Source of the DNA: Elgaria multicarinata webbii
Lineage: Eukaryota > Chordata > Lepidosauria > Squamata > Anguidae
DNA: 64,000 nucleotides
Reading direction: 5' to 3'
Assembly: GCF_023053635.1 (NCBI RefSeq)
Contig: NC_086178.1
Coordinates: 90,628,226-90,692,225, forward strand
Every line of letters begins with the position of its first letter. Position 1 is the stretch's first letter. The translations under genes and the position numbers were made by a program. The notes below the pieces were generated by a model. It saw nothing but the letters and a program-made list of their open reading frames with translations. It made no database searches and was not told the DNA's origin. This document shows, in pieces, positions 11,707 through 25,200 of this stretch.

Positions 11707-14700
11707 AAATCTTGTAGGTATTGTAGACAATTTGTCCACTATTGACCAGTTTTCCCTTGCAACCTCAGGAGAATGTAGAGTGTTTTCTACAATGAACTCC
11801 CAGTTCATATGGGGTGACTGTCAGGTCTGATGGACAGTCGGGCCTTTAAATCAATCTAGGGTTCTTCCAGATGAGGCTTTTATAGCACTATCATCATGTC
11901 CCATTCACAGAATTTTACAGGGGGGTCCAGGCCTTGTCATCTTTCTCTTGTAACCGTCCGGCATGTTTCACCTTTTTTCTTATTGTGGATAATCCATTAA
12001 GGGAAACAAAAGGCAGAATTGGTGACAATGCCTTTTGATTAGTAGAGCTCGGAGCCCTCCATCTGGAAGCAGTCTTCACGCCCCCACTAGAACATTTCCC
12101 CCAGAATCTTTTACAGTGGGCTATGGTGCTATGAAAAGTGTGTCTCTCTTTAATGATAAATCTAAAAAGCTCAATGTTTCGGATATACAATCCTTCTTCA
12201 GGAGCTGAATATGGATACATGATGTTAAAACTAAAAAAAGAAGAGTCTTAATCCTTTGCGGTGTTCCTACTAAGAGCTGTGTTCGCTCTGAGAATTTCTA
12301 TCTGTGCACAGGATTAAGACTATTACAAAAATATCATTACTCTTCTTTTTGAATTTTAATATTGTGTATCCATATTCAGCTCCTGGAGAAGGGTTGCATA
12401 TCCGAAATGTTGAGCTTTTTAGATTCGTCATTAAAGATACACATTTTCCATAGCACCAGAGAACGTCTCTCTCCCTTTCTTTGCCCTGAATTGGTGCTTT
12501 CTCCCTCTCATCGCAGACCAGTGGTAGGTGTACCAGAGTTCCTTGACAGATGAATCAAAGTGGAAACGGATCTCTGAAGGCAGGAAGTGCCAGGATTCCA
12601 AGCCCTCCCACTGAAATGTGAGGAAACAGTGATTTGCTGTGCAATCAACAAAGTCTTTATTCAGTAAAAAACGCCTCTTCACACCTGTAGGGGCTGTGAA
12701 GACAAGGAGCTATCTCTAAACTTAATGAGCCAAGCAGCACATAGTCACACCATGCCTTAAGTCAAAAGAAGTCCTCTAAACATGAATGCATCTCTGAATC
12801 CAAGCTTTTAAGAAGGTTTCAAGTAACCACCTACGTGGGCCAGTCTTTGAAACTGAGGTTTGCTTGTTTTCCCAGCCCAGATAGCTCCACCGCAGAGAGA
12901 GAGAGAGAGAATGAGCCAGACAAAGCGAAGCAATTGCTTATCAACTAAGAGCTTTATCACACCAGCGTTATACTGTGCAATCACTGCAAATTGCATGCAA
13001 AGGACTCCGAAGTTTTCCAGTTTATAATCTGCTTTTATTGTTAAGCACTCTGAAGTTTTCCAGTTTATAATCTGCTTTGACTGTGAAGTACTCCCATGCA
13101 TCCTGCTTTAATTGTGCTATAAAGAGAAAAGAATCGAGGTATTTCGCTAGTAGTTTTCAAGCGAATCATTTGTTGTTTTCCGAGCGGCCACTGGGGGCGC
13201 AGGAGCAGGATTTGATATGTTTAAAGAAAATTTAAACAAATGCTTACATCTGTGTAAGCTTTAAAGATAAAGACATCAAAATTGGCACAGTAATAGATAT
13301 TAAGGAGAGCTTTAAGCATGCCAAATTTGAATCAGAGTGGGTCATCCGTTGATTTTTTAATGATTTTTTTTACATTTCCCCCCTTAAACCCTTTGCAAAG
13401 GATCTTAGGAGCGCTGCTGCCCAGGGTGTGATTTAGCAACAACAACAATAACGCCAGCTTAGTGCTGTAGGGGATAATTCAAGGGAAACAGGTCCGTGGG
13501 ATGAAACTTTAAATGGTTGGTTTCACGCCATACCCAATGGGCTTTTACTGAACTCCTCCTTCAGGGAGAGTCCTCTTGACCCAATTTCTGATGTGCAGCT
13601 AGTTTGGCGGACCGCCTCCTACCTCCTCTCAACTCCGTCCGCTTGATCCTGCAGTGGACACTGGGATCTGTCAATTCCGGTGCTCTTTCCCCCTCCAGCA
13701 AAGGCTGAGTTCCCATGGGGGGAGGGGGAAGACGATCTCTGAGCCTGAGCCTCCTGTTCGATAAGCTCCTGGGAAGATTCCTCCCTGACTCCTGGAGAAT
13801 CTTGGAGAATGTCCTTCCTACTCCCTGTCTTGGCTGGGATTCTTCTAGTTCTGTCTCTATGTTTGACTCCGCATCTGAAACCAAACCAGGGAGCCCCGGC
13901 CCCATCTTGACAGAAAGTGTGAAAAGGGCTGTGTGTGTGAGCAATATGCGGCCTGCTGGAGGAGGCTCATCAACTTAACGGTCTATTAGCATTCAAGAAA
14001 GCTATAAAGACTGATCTCTTCTGGCAGGCCTATCCAGTGGAATTTTAAGATGTTTTTAGAATGTTTTAACAATATATATTATGTTTTAATTCAGTTTTAT
14101 GTATTTTACCGTTTACTGTTGTTCCCCGCCGCGATCAAAATGGAGACGCGGGTAAGAAATAAATTGATGATGATGATGATGATGTCAAGACAGGAAATAC
14201 CACATAGAGAGTTGCAACCTATACAGGAAACACACCAACAGAACAAAAACTGGAGGGGGAGGCCACTTAACAGTCCATAGATCGAGAACACATTAAAATG
14301 TCACAAGAAGATCAAGGGAAGGATGTAGATGAGACAAGGGAAGGATCAAGGGAAGGATGTAGTTGAGACTCAGACCCATGATGGGGTGACTTTTTAACAT
14401 AAAGAGATCGAAATAGCCAATTTACAGAATGGCACCCCACTCGTAGTACTTGTGTCTCACAGTCTTACTGTTATGGCACAGGCAAAAAGACAGACACTCA
14501 TCCTCTTTTTTTATTATAGGTTTAATGTTGTATATAGCCAAGAAGACAATACTAAATCTTGCCTTCTTGTGAAATCATTTTGTACCCTGCCCACCCCTTG
14601 AACTCTGAAATGGCACCCTGAATTTCCCAAGCTCAGTATGTGAATAAAGACAGCCAAATATATAATGCCTTAAAACCAGAAAATAAAACCGGCCTCTTGC

Positions 14701-17700
14701 ATGAGGTGGGGTGGGGTGAAAACAATAGCAATCTTGTAAGTGATACTTAGCATGTTCTTCTGTTGATTAAAAGAATACAGTGTGTAATAGGATCTTTCAG
14801 TTTTAGCTCTGAAGTGCTTATTTGGAGCTCAGGAACATAACCGTGATTTCGACAAATTATGGTTTTCAGCTCTTAGCTGAAAACCTTCGCCGGTGCTGAG
14901 TCGGAATGTGCCTGCCTGCTCTGCATAATAATTAGCCAGAAATCTGATCTGGCTTTCTGTACAAATTAGGTACATGAGTGCAACACCAAGGTTACTCAGT
15001 GCAGGAAACAGAGAGAAAAAGGTGGCCATTCGTAGAAAAATAATACCCGTTCTCAAAAACGTGCTTTTGTTTTTTAATTGATTGCTCTGTCAGACTCAGA
15101 GCTGCTTGTTACATTTAATACTGAAAATGGGTCTATCTTTGCTTCCTCTCATTAGTACAGCAGATATGTGGATTACAACTAATTTTTGAACTCTGTGTGT
15201 GTGTGTATTTGATACGGTATTATCTTTATTACTTTTGCTACTTTCAGGATTACAAACAGCAGCAACCCATTTCTATATTGCAATTCAAAACCCCAGAGCA
15301 CCCTTAGAGCTTAAAATTGGCTAAAGGTATAGTTGTGGCTTGCTCAAGGGAAGAATCCAGAGTTATTTACAATGACATAGTCCCATCAAGGCCTATTGGA
15401 TTATGGTAGTCTAACTGATCAGTGAATTAGTCCCTGAAGAATTTTTGACATGCTGCTATAACAACACGCACTGCTGGAATGAGAAATTATGCTAATGGAG
15501 TAGGCATTTGATGTTTAGGCAAAACATCACACAAATTTCCATATCTTATCTGCAGTCCTCTGTAAGTAGTCATTTGCTTTTAAACTTTTCCTTATCACGT
15601 TTCCGCTTTCTTGCCGGGTTAAAGGGATTAAAACAGGCACACACAAATCACCTGTCAGCAGCTATCTTCCACTGCTGTTTCACTGAGCCAGAATCTAAGG
15701 AATATGATACGCAGTAAAGTTTATGAAATATTGGCTGGGATCCAAAGTTCTGCTTGGCCCACACAAGAGCTTGCTTTAGCCTGGTGGAATTTGGGTGCTT
15801 TCTTCTTCTCCTTTGAAGAAGTGACTTTTGTATTTCAAATCATGTAAGTGTGGCGCTTACAGGATTGCATCCCTATAGAAATTGAAGCTTTCCGATCTCT
15901 TATTCAGCCACATGCCATCAGGAGACACACCTGTGGAACTTTGTGGCTGCAGTCCTATCTACATGCAGCTATGAGTACATCCTATTAAACTACACAAGTA
16001 GATATATGTACAGGGTGGCAGGGTGTGTGTCTCTGTTACTTTTAATTATATGGAATTAAGCTACAGTTATCTAGCTACACTTTTGCAGCAGTATTGATGC
16101 AGCTGTTCTTATGGGAATAAGGTGGGCTTGGTTTCCAGGTACAGAAAGAACGCTGGGTGATTTCTAAACTACAGAATTCAAATTGGTTAAACAATCATTT
16201 CCTTTTCCCAGAGAACCTCAAGAAATGTAGTTCTATGAGGGGACAGGCACATCCAAGAGATAGTTGGTGTAGGCCAAGATAGAAAGTGACCTACAAATCC
16301 AGAATGCTTCAGTGGCCCCATACAGAAGACACCTTAAACCATGGCTCTAACCATGGTGGTTAAACCAGAAAGACGGGCTGTGTTCAGAAGACACCTTAAA
16401 CCATGACTTTAACCATGGTGAATAAGCCTTTTTGCCTTATTCACTATGGTTAAAGCCATGGTTTAAGGTGTCTTCTGAACAGGGCCAGTTTGAATTTTGA
16501 CTGTGCTCTGAACTGACTTTAGGCAAGCTACTCTTACCCCACTTGCCATGGTATGTGATAATACATGATGTGTTGTAAAGATTACAATAACATAATGCAT
16601 AATGCATCTGTAGCCTCGTTCCTTTCCCTGTGCTACGTCTTTCTTTCCCACCCACCCCACTCCCAGTTTGTCTGTTCTATGAATCTGAGGAGCTCCGCAT
16701 ATAAAATTTATAGCTTCGTTCCTCTCTCCTCTGTAGCTTCGTCTATGCAATAATGCGATAATGCGCATGTGCGCATTTATAACTCACTATTAAAAAAATT
16801 CAGGAAATAAATCGCTGTTGCTGCTGCAGGTGACGCTTTTTACCTACATGAGGAACAATCCCGTTGTCATATAGATGGGGGCCTGGTCCTAGACCCTGAG
16901 CCTTGCCCTCAACTTTATGCCTTGAATTCCTTGGATTTTGGACTCTGGATTGGAAAGGGACTCTCCTCTGCTTCACTGAATTAACTTTGTTGAACCAGTA
17001 AACTTCCCAGCCCTAGATACAGCCTGGCCTCGCCCTCCCTCCTTTCACGGCCTTGATGGGTTTATTACCCAGCTTATCTGCAAGGAATTTATTGCAGCCA
17101 TCACGTTTCAGCTTCGGTCAGCCGGCAAAGGCTGACATCTGTCTGCTTCCGGCCTGAATTCAAGGTGCTGGTGTTGCCCTGTAAAGCTTGAAACATTTTG
17201 GGACTCAGGTCTCTGAAGAAACTTCACTTTGCATACAAGTCTGTCCATGATCTTAGATCTGTGAGGGGTGCTCACAAGTGGTGACATGGAATAGGGTCTT
17301 CTTCATGATGGTACCTTGAGTCTTGGGGAAGGGTCACCCTCTCCAAGAGGTATACCTGATGCCAACTTTACTAACATTTTGGTCCCAGGATAAGACACAT
17401 TTCTTTGCCTAGGCATTCATGAGCAGTTAGTTGTTGCTGCAATTCATTCGGCTGATTATTGTTAATTATTTCTTTTTATATTATATTAATATTACAATAT
17501 TAATATTATATCTAATTATTAATATTGTTAATTATTTATTTTCTTTTCTGATTATCTGTTGGTTTTTTTAGAGGGTTGTTTGGGGTTTTTTTTGTATGTT
17601 ATTGTACTTTTGTTACCCATCCTGGGGTTTTTATGAAGTGCAGGATGTAATTAGAACCAAATGAAGAGATGTCTGAATTGGCTCAAAGAGCTTAAGGGTT

Positions 17701-19208
17701 GTTTATGTCCATGGTTGTTGGGTTTTGTTTTTGGCAATGTTTATATTGCAGTCTTCTGTATATTTACCCAGAACTGAATTCTATGGAATTCAAACTGAGT
17801 TATTCCCACTAAGGGAGCAGAGCAGAGGTTCGGAACCTCTTTCACCCTGAGGGCCAAATTCTACTTCATAGAAGTGGCTACATTCCAGTAGGGTTGGTGG
17901 GTGCAAAAGCAAAGGGTGTGGAGCCTAAAATGCAAATAATAATAATAATAATAATACCTGCATATTTTACCTTAAAGCTCTTACTGCCAGTAGCTAACTA
18001 AGCCTTAGCAGAGGCATTTCAACCTTTTAGAATAGGGGAAAAGACTCCACAAGAGCTAGGAAACCACCAAATGGAAAGAGGGTGGAGCTAGGGGAAGGGG
18101 GCATGGCTACGTGGGGAACCCTGGATGGCCGGATTTGGCCCCTGAGCTTAAGGTTCCCTGCCCCGGGAGTACAGTGTTGTTGCTACAGCCTTAAAAGCTT
18201 TAGGGGGAAAAGGGACAGTATCCACTGCTGCCATGACTAAGATAATGGCCCCGTTTAGAAGACACCTTAAACCACAGCTTTAACCACAGTGGTTAAGCCA
18301 GAAAGCCAAGCTGTGTTCAGAAGAAACCTTAAACCATGGCTTTAACCATGGTGAATAAGAGAAAAAGACTTATTCACCATGGTTAAATTCAAGGTTTAAG
18401 GTGCCTTCTGAACACAGCCTGGCTTTCTGGCTTAACCACTGTGGTTAAAGCCATGGTTTAAGGCGTCTTCTGAATGGGGCCACTGTGGAATGGCCTGCCG
18501 GAGGAGACTCGTCAACTTAACAGTCTACTAGCATTCAAGAAAGCTATAAAGACTGATCTCTTCCGGCAGGCCTATCCAGTGGAATTTTAAGATGTTTTTA
18601 GAATGTTTTCAGGATGTTTTTAACAATGTATAATGTTTTAATTCAGTTTTATGTATTTTATCGTTTATTGTTGTTCCTGTTGTATCCTGGAATGGATCCT
18701 GGATATGTTTCCAGGGATTTACTAATTGCTGAGGAGCTGGAGGAATCAGAAGACTCAGCAGAAAACTTAAAGGTCAATGTTGCACCTGGACATTGATGTC
18801 ATGATTGAATAATTGGTGACTTGATTGTTTCAATTAAGGGATTGCAAGCAGTTGCATCATTGTACAGTTAGCCTATAAAAAGGATTGTATTCCCATGTAC
18901 ATGTATAACTCAGAAATGATCACTCTATGAGAGCTGTATTGACTGACCGTATGTAAGTATTTGTATTTGTGATTGCCATAACTAAATTATATTTTTTATA
19001 TGCCAGTAAAGGTTTGTTTAAACCTACTGAAAGTCTCAGTCTTAATCTGTGTCTGTGCTGATTTGCTGGAAACCGCTGCAAAACTCTGTTATAAGGTTAT
19101 TGGCCAGAAGCCCAGTCTGGCAATAACTAAAATAAGGTTGTAAATATTAGACCAACATATTCCAATAGTTCCATGCCTCGATCAGAATAGAGAGGCGGGT
19201 AAGAAATA

Positions 19209-19255
<47 letters not shown>

Positions 19256-22200
19256 GCATAAGCAGCCATTAGCACCAGTGGTGGCTGGTGGCTCTTATGT
19301 TAGCAGGGTGGTGAATCCTATTTTGAGAATTGGGCTCAGTACCTTGGATAGCTCCTTTAGAGTTATGACTGAATCCCAGAGAGGATTCACTGTCCCACTG
19401 ACATAGGAGCCACCAGCCCCCTCTGACGAGCAAAATGACAATATTATAAGGTACACTGACATGACTGGTTTTCCCGGAAAATGCATCATCCCAGCACACA
19501 CTATCGGCATTTTAGCAGATATCGCTTTTGCTAGCACAACAGAGTGGTAGTGTTGGATATTGCCCCAAACACCCTTCTAGTAAATTAAGGGAAGCATTGC
19601 TTGGTCTGCGGTTTTGGGTCACGCCTTCTGTGCTTGAAGCCCATGATGCTAAAATGCCATTCCACTCAAGATGTTAGGGGTGTTCAGACGAAGCCCCACA
19701 GGCATTTTATAAAGACATTAGGGGATAATGGCCACACCTCACCCATGCTGATATGCCAACATTTCCAATGAGGTGGAGTTCTACGCAGGTATTTACCAGC
19801 ATTTATTTAGGGCTCCTTTCTCACTAATACAAGCATGCTGGTGGCTCATGGCCAGTGGACACATTCCCGCTATCCCTTCATGTGGTCATTGAAAATGTGA
19901 AACGGTCTATAGCAGCCTTCCTCAACCTGGGGCGCTCCAGATGTGTTGGACTGCATCTCCCAGAATGCCCCAGCCAGCTGGGGCATTCTGGGAGTTGTAG
20001 TCCAACACATCTGGAGCGCCCCAGGTTGAGGAAGGCTGGTCTATAGGAATGCTTCCATTATATCTGTGGATGTGTGGAGTTAAGACACACTTTACCTGAA
20101 ATCTAGAAAGGAAGATGTGTGACACCCACTTCTTGCTAAATTACCATTTGACTCTAGCGCTATTTTATTTTTTTTAAACATCTTTGAGGAGTTTTTCATC
20201 AGGTCCTATTGTTTGCAATTGCAGCTGTAAAAGCAAGGACAGCTTGGGTTGTGAACAATGTTCTTTATGCTGCCCAAATGATGCAATATGTCTTCTAATG
20301 TTATGTGTATAATTTTCTATCTTGGGACTTGATTTTGTTCCTTCTTGGCCATTTTTGTTCTGTTTTTCGTTTTTTGGCTTTAGTTTATTGTGCCAGCATT
20401 CCAGAGTGCTACAATGAATAATTGCTTGATCGCGCAGAGTTAGGCATGCTGAAGTAGATTGATTTCAATGGGCTTAGGCTAAGGGTGGATGGATCAGTCT
20501 AATTCCAGTTCGTGTCAGTTAAACATAAATCCATTCCATCCCATTTCTCAATTAATCTGTGATATCTTTTTTTAAAAAAGCTGCCTAAAATTTGTATTTA
20601 AACACATATTTAAATATGTGCTTTTAAACACATTTATTGAACATATGCTTCTTAAAGTATGCATTTCTAAACATATTTTGTCCTAGAAAATGCATGCTTA
20701 TACATATTTTGATGTGTGTTTTCATCTGAGAATTGCATTGCAAAATCTGAAAAATCCATATATTAGCCTGAGAGGTTCATGTTAACATTGTGGAGAATTC
20801 TCCACCTCGTTTTACTAGGGTATCCTAGTACTACTACTAATTGTGGAGGATCCCACCACTACTAATATAAACATGTGAAAGACCCTGTATATCCCAACAT
20901 TAACTTGTGCTGCCACTATAAATCTGCACCCTTTTATTTAACATACCGATTTTACCTAAGTTAGCTGGTCATTAGGCATGAGACAAACAGACCAGAGGTA
21001 CAGGAGTCACAAACAAAGGTATGAAATATTTTATTTAAAAGGAATAAAACAAGAAAACTGCTTAACTTATGCTTGCTGTTACTTTAAGGGCTTTTCTAGC
21101 AAAAGCTTTTAAACTCACTACTTCCACTTCTAGATTCTTTGCAGGAGTAAGATCGGATCTTTATGTACAGGTTTCTTCCTTTCTTGCCTTCTGGTATGAT
21201 TGGCTACATAACCTCTATGTGGCACTGTGGTATAGTGGAACAAAGCAGAATGGCACAACTATTCTGGTGGAGAATTGTGCTTTTTTTCGCATATCCAAAA
21301 CAAGCCACATCCCCCCCACCCCCACCAAAAAAAACCAGGAAAGTGGTTGGAAAGCACAGGAGAGACACTAGAGGATGGTAACATTGTCAAAAGCACCAGT
21401 AAACTACTATGGGTGAGGAATGGAGAGTGCACAATAAAATCCTCATCTAAAAAAGTTATAAACAAGGCTTTTATGTAGTTACTATTATCACCAATCAGAT
21501 TATAGAAGCTACAGTTCCTAACCTAAGCCAATTCCCCTTCCATGCTCCATCATGGTCAACCACACAAGACATAGGGCTTCATCCCATGTACCCATTTCCC
21601 TCGAATTATCCCCATAGCATAAAGCTGTCATCATCATTGTTGTTAGTTGAATCACACCCTGAGTGGCAGCACTCCTAAGATCCTTTGCATACCAGGAAAG
21701 GGTTTAAGGGGGGAGAAATGTAAAAAATCATAAAAAATCAACGGATGACCCAATCTGATTAAAAGTTGGTATGCTTAAAGCCCTCCTTATTATCTATTAC
21801 TGTGCCAATTTTGATGTCTTTATCTTTAAACCTTACACAGATGTAAGCATTTGTTTAATTTGTACTTTAAACATATCAAATCATCCTCTTGCGCCCCCAG
21901 TGGTGGCTCAGAGAACAACAAAAGATTTGCTCCTAAAGAGGTATTAAAATAGGTTGGTTCTTTTACATACGAAGCACAATTAAAGCAGGATACTATTCAC
22001 AGTCAAAGCAGATTATAAACTGGAAAACTTCGGAGTCCTTTGCACACAATTCGCAGTGATTGCACAGTATAACCCTGGTGTGATGAAGCTAACACCGTCA
22101 TGGAACCTAAAATAGCCATCCTTGAACAAAGAAAGTTCAGAGGGTGATTAAAACATGAAGCCGCTGAACTGCACATCATTACGAAGTTCGATTCTGTAAC

Positions 22201-25200
22201 CTGTGTCTCAAATCAAGATTTCTTATCACACTCCATGTGTCAATTAGTTTACCAATGCTAGAATTTCTGTGTTATCACTAACAACTGTGTTTGCAAATGG
22301 CCACTGTTAATAATGTAATCATTTGTTACTCAATGTAATAGTTTTTACATCTGATGAAGTGGACTCTAGTCCACAAAAGCTTGTGCCATAATAAATTTGT
22401 TAGTCTTTAAGATACTAACAAAACTCTGTTTTTACTATTACAGACTAATACCCACTACTCTTCTAGAAACATTATAATTGTATTCATCTTAGACATAGGG
22501 AGGCCAAATGACAATTTCTGTTTTTCTAGTCATCCATCTATCAGCTGTTGAGAAGTGAAGGCTGACAATGAACTAGAGATCTGAAGGGAAGGGACTCAGT
22601 ATTCAGCAAATAATTATGTTATGCTTTTGCATACTGATAAAGGTTTGCTGTTCATCACACTGCCTGGAGCGTGTTTTTCAACAAGACATTGATGCGCAAA
22701 GAGATGGTTTACAATCCAATCCTCTGTATTGGAATGAATATCCCTGCCTGAAAAACATCAGGGAGAAGGGTGATATTCTATCCACAGAAGTTCAACCCAA
22801 ATCATAGATGCTCCCTCATCGTGTGCCAGTATGTCCAAATCCTAATCATGAAGGATGGTTTCTACAGATGAAAAGAAGCAGGCTGCCGTTATTCATAATC
22901 TTTCAGTTTTTGTTTTTTCTCCACTCCGACTGTTGCAAAGATGTTAATGATTGTAGAATGAGAATTTCCACCACCAGCAGTCTGAGAAAGCAAAGCCATA
23001 AGCCTTGGTATACCTGTTCTGTATATAGGCTTCTGCATGTAGTTTAGTTCTTGCAAGTGAACTGCACGATGGGATTGGAAAGATGTATGTGCCTGAATGT
23101 GCTGTAATGCTGAAACTGCTTAATTGGAAGGAATTGCTTAATTGGACTTTCTAACTGTCAAGACCTTTTTGATATAGTATGAGACTAATAAGCTGGCTTG
23201 ATAAGGAGGGCTGATCATCCAGGTCAATGTGACATTGCTAGAAGAGTTATGGGCCACCTGTTGATAAGGTATAATGAAGATGTTTCCTTTGATCTATCTG
23301 TGTTTTGCTTTAGAATGTTGCCAACTGCTAATTGGTTAAGATGCTACTGGGTATAAATATACCTGCTTTTCACACTGCCAGGGAAGAAGTTCTTTGTCTG
23401 TAGGACTCTCTCCACACAGCTGTATAACACTCAATAAAACAGAGTTGCCTTACAACCCCCTCCTCCTCCTCCCTCCCAATCCCCTTTCCTTTTGTGTCAT
23501 GTCTTTTAGATTGTAAGCCTTTGGGCAGGGACTGTCAAGAAATACTTTTGTAAGCCGCCGTGAGAGCCTTTTTTGGCTGAATGGCGGCATAAAAACCCTT
23601 AAATAAATAAATAAAAATAAATAAACCAAAGGGGATATTTTTCCTTGACAGGTTCAAACATATTCCCTGTTATCTTATACTCTGATATGACCAGGAAACC
23701 CAAATTTACAGCTTAGATGCCACCAAGGGCAGCAATTTAACCCAGAACCGTTGGCTGGCAACCCAGTACAAATGGATTCAATTGGGGTTATAATACGTTA
23801 TACCCTCAAGTGATCACACCATTTGGCTTATCAAATTCATGCTAAGCTTCTCTAGAATTTGAGAAAAAACATTAAAAAGGCACTGCCCATCTTATCCCAA
23901 AGAAGGTTCCTAGCCGCCTCTGGTCACTCGTTTTGCTTAACCCTGTGATTATCACAACCCATAGGTTCTTCTTCACTTCTTATCCCCATAGGCAATCACA
24001 CATCAGTTGATCTCTGCTGTTGTCTCGTTTACCTCCATCGCTATGCCACTCCTTGAACCCAGGCTCTTATGACCTGTGAATTGACTCCATGTAAAAGTAT
24101 CATTGAAGGTAACATCAGCTATGTAAATGTTTGTGTACAGTGTTAGTAAGTGTGCACAAGCCCCATGTTTATGTTTAGCATGCATGACCCTCCCACCCCA
24201 CCCAGGAAGCAGGAGGACATGCAGCTCAGATCATTGAAGAATAAATAGAAAACTGGTGTAGCAGAAGAACGACAAGAATGAGCTATGATTCAGCACCTCC
24301 TTGGTTGAAATCTTGCTTCTGCCCTGAACTCTCTAGGTCAGCCTTTCCCAACCTGGAGCCCTCCAGATGTTTTAGATTTCAACTCCCATCAACCCCAGGC
24401 AGCATGGCTAATGTTCAGGAATGCTGGGAGTTGTGGTCTAAAACTTGTGGAGGACACCAGGCTGGAGAAGGCTCCTCTGGGTGGCCTTAGACTCACTCCA
24501 AGCTCTTCCAACTGCAGTATAGGCATAATGTTACTAACTTATATGGTTGTTGTAAGAGTCCCAACAAGATACACTAAGTGCAAAGTGCACTGAATACTCA
24601 AACGTGCTCTGCACATGCTAAGTGTTATTGGTGGGAAACCATGTAGAGGAGAAAAATATGAAGGTTAAGCCTGAAGAACTTAAGGAAGAGCAAAATGGCA
24701 AGTCGCTAAATGCATTTGTTTGGGAAGCCCAGGGACTTGTCCATAAGCCTGGTTCCAAGTTGGCAGCTGCGTTGTTTATAAGATGCAGCCGCCAACTCGC
24801 AGCCATCACAGGTTTCCCACCTGCAATTTTTAAAACTTTCTGACTTACCCTGACTTTTTTCTTTACTCCAAGGCCATCACCGTCTTTCCTCCATCTGTCG
24901 GTGGTGACCTCAACTTGGATTGAGGCTGTGGGCATGTGTGGTGTGGAGAGCCGGTGTAGTGGCTAAAGTGTTGGACTGGGAGTCAGGAGATCTGGGTTCT
25001 AGTCCCCACTGGGCCATGGAAACCCACTGGGTGACTCTGGGCCAGTCACAGACTCTCAGCCCAACCTACCTCACAGGGTTGTTGTTGTGAGCATCAAATG
25101 GAGAGGAGGAGGAGGATTCTGAACGCTGTCTTGGGTTCCTTGGAGCAAAAAAGGCAGGATATAAATGTACAAATAAATAAATAAATAAATAAATTTCTGG

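Noticed and set aside
12640-12910. Possible minus-strand LTR (CTGAATAAAGACTTTG as poly(A) region)
   Set aside because: No matching second border or duplication, and it abuts other repeats; too weak to list as a fossil element.
24950-25030. tRNA gene
   Set aside because: The A- and B-box-like text is the head of a SINE followed by the SINE body and TAAA tail; no clean cloverleaf.
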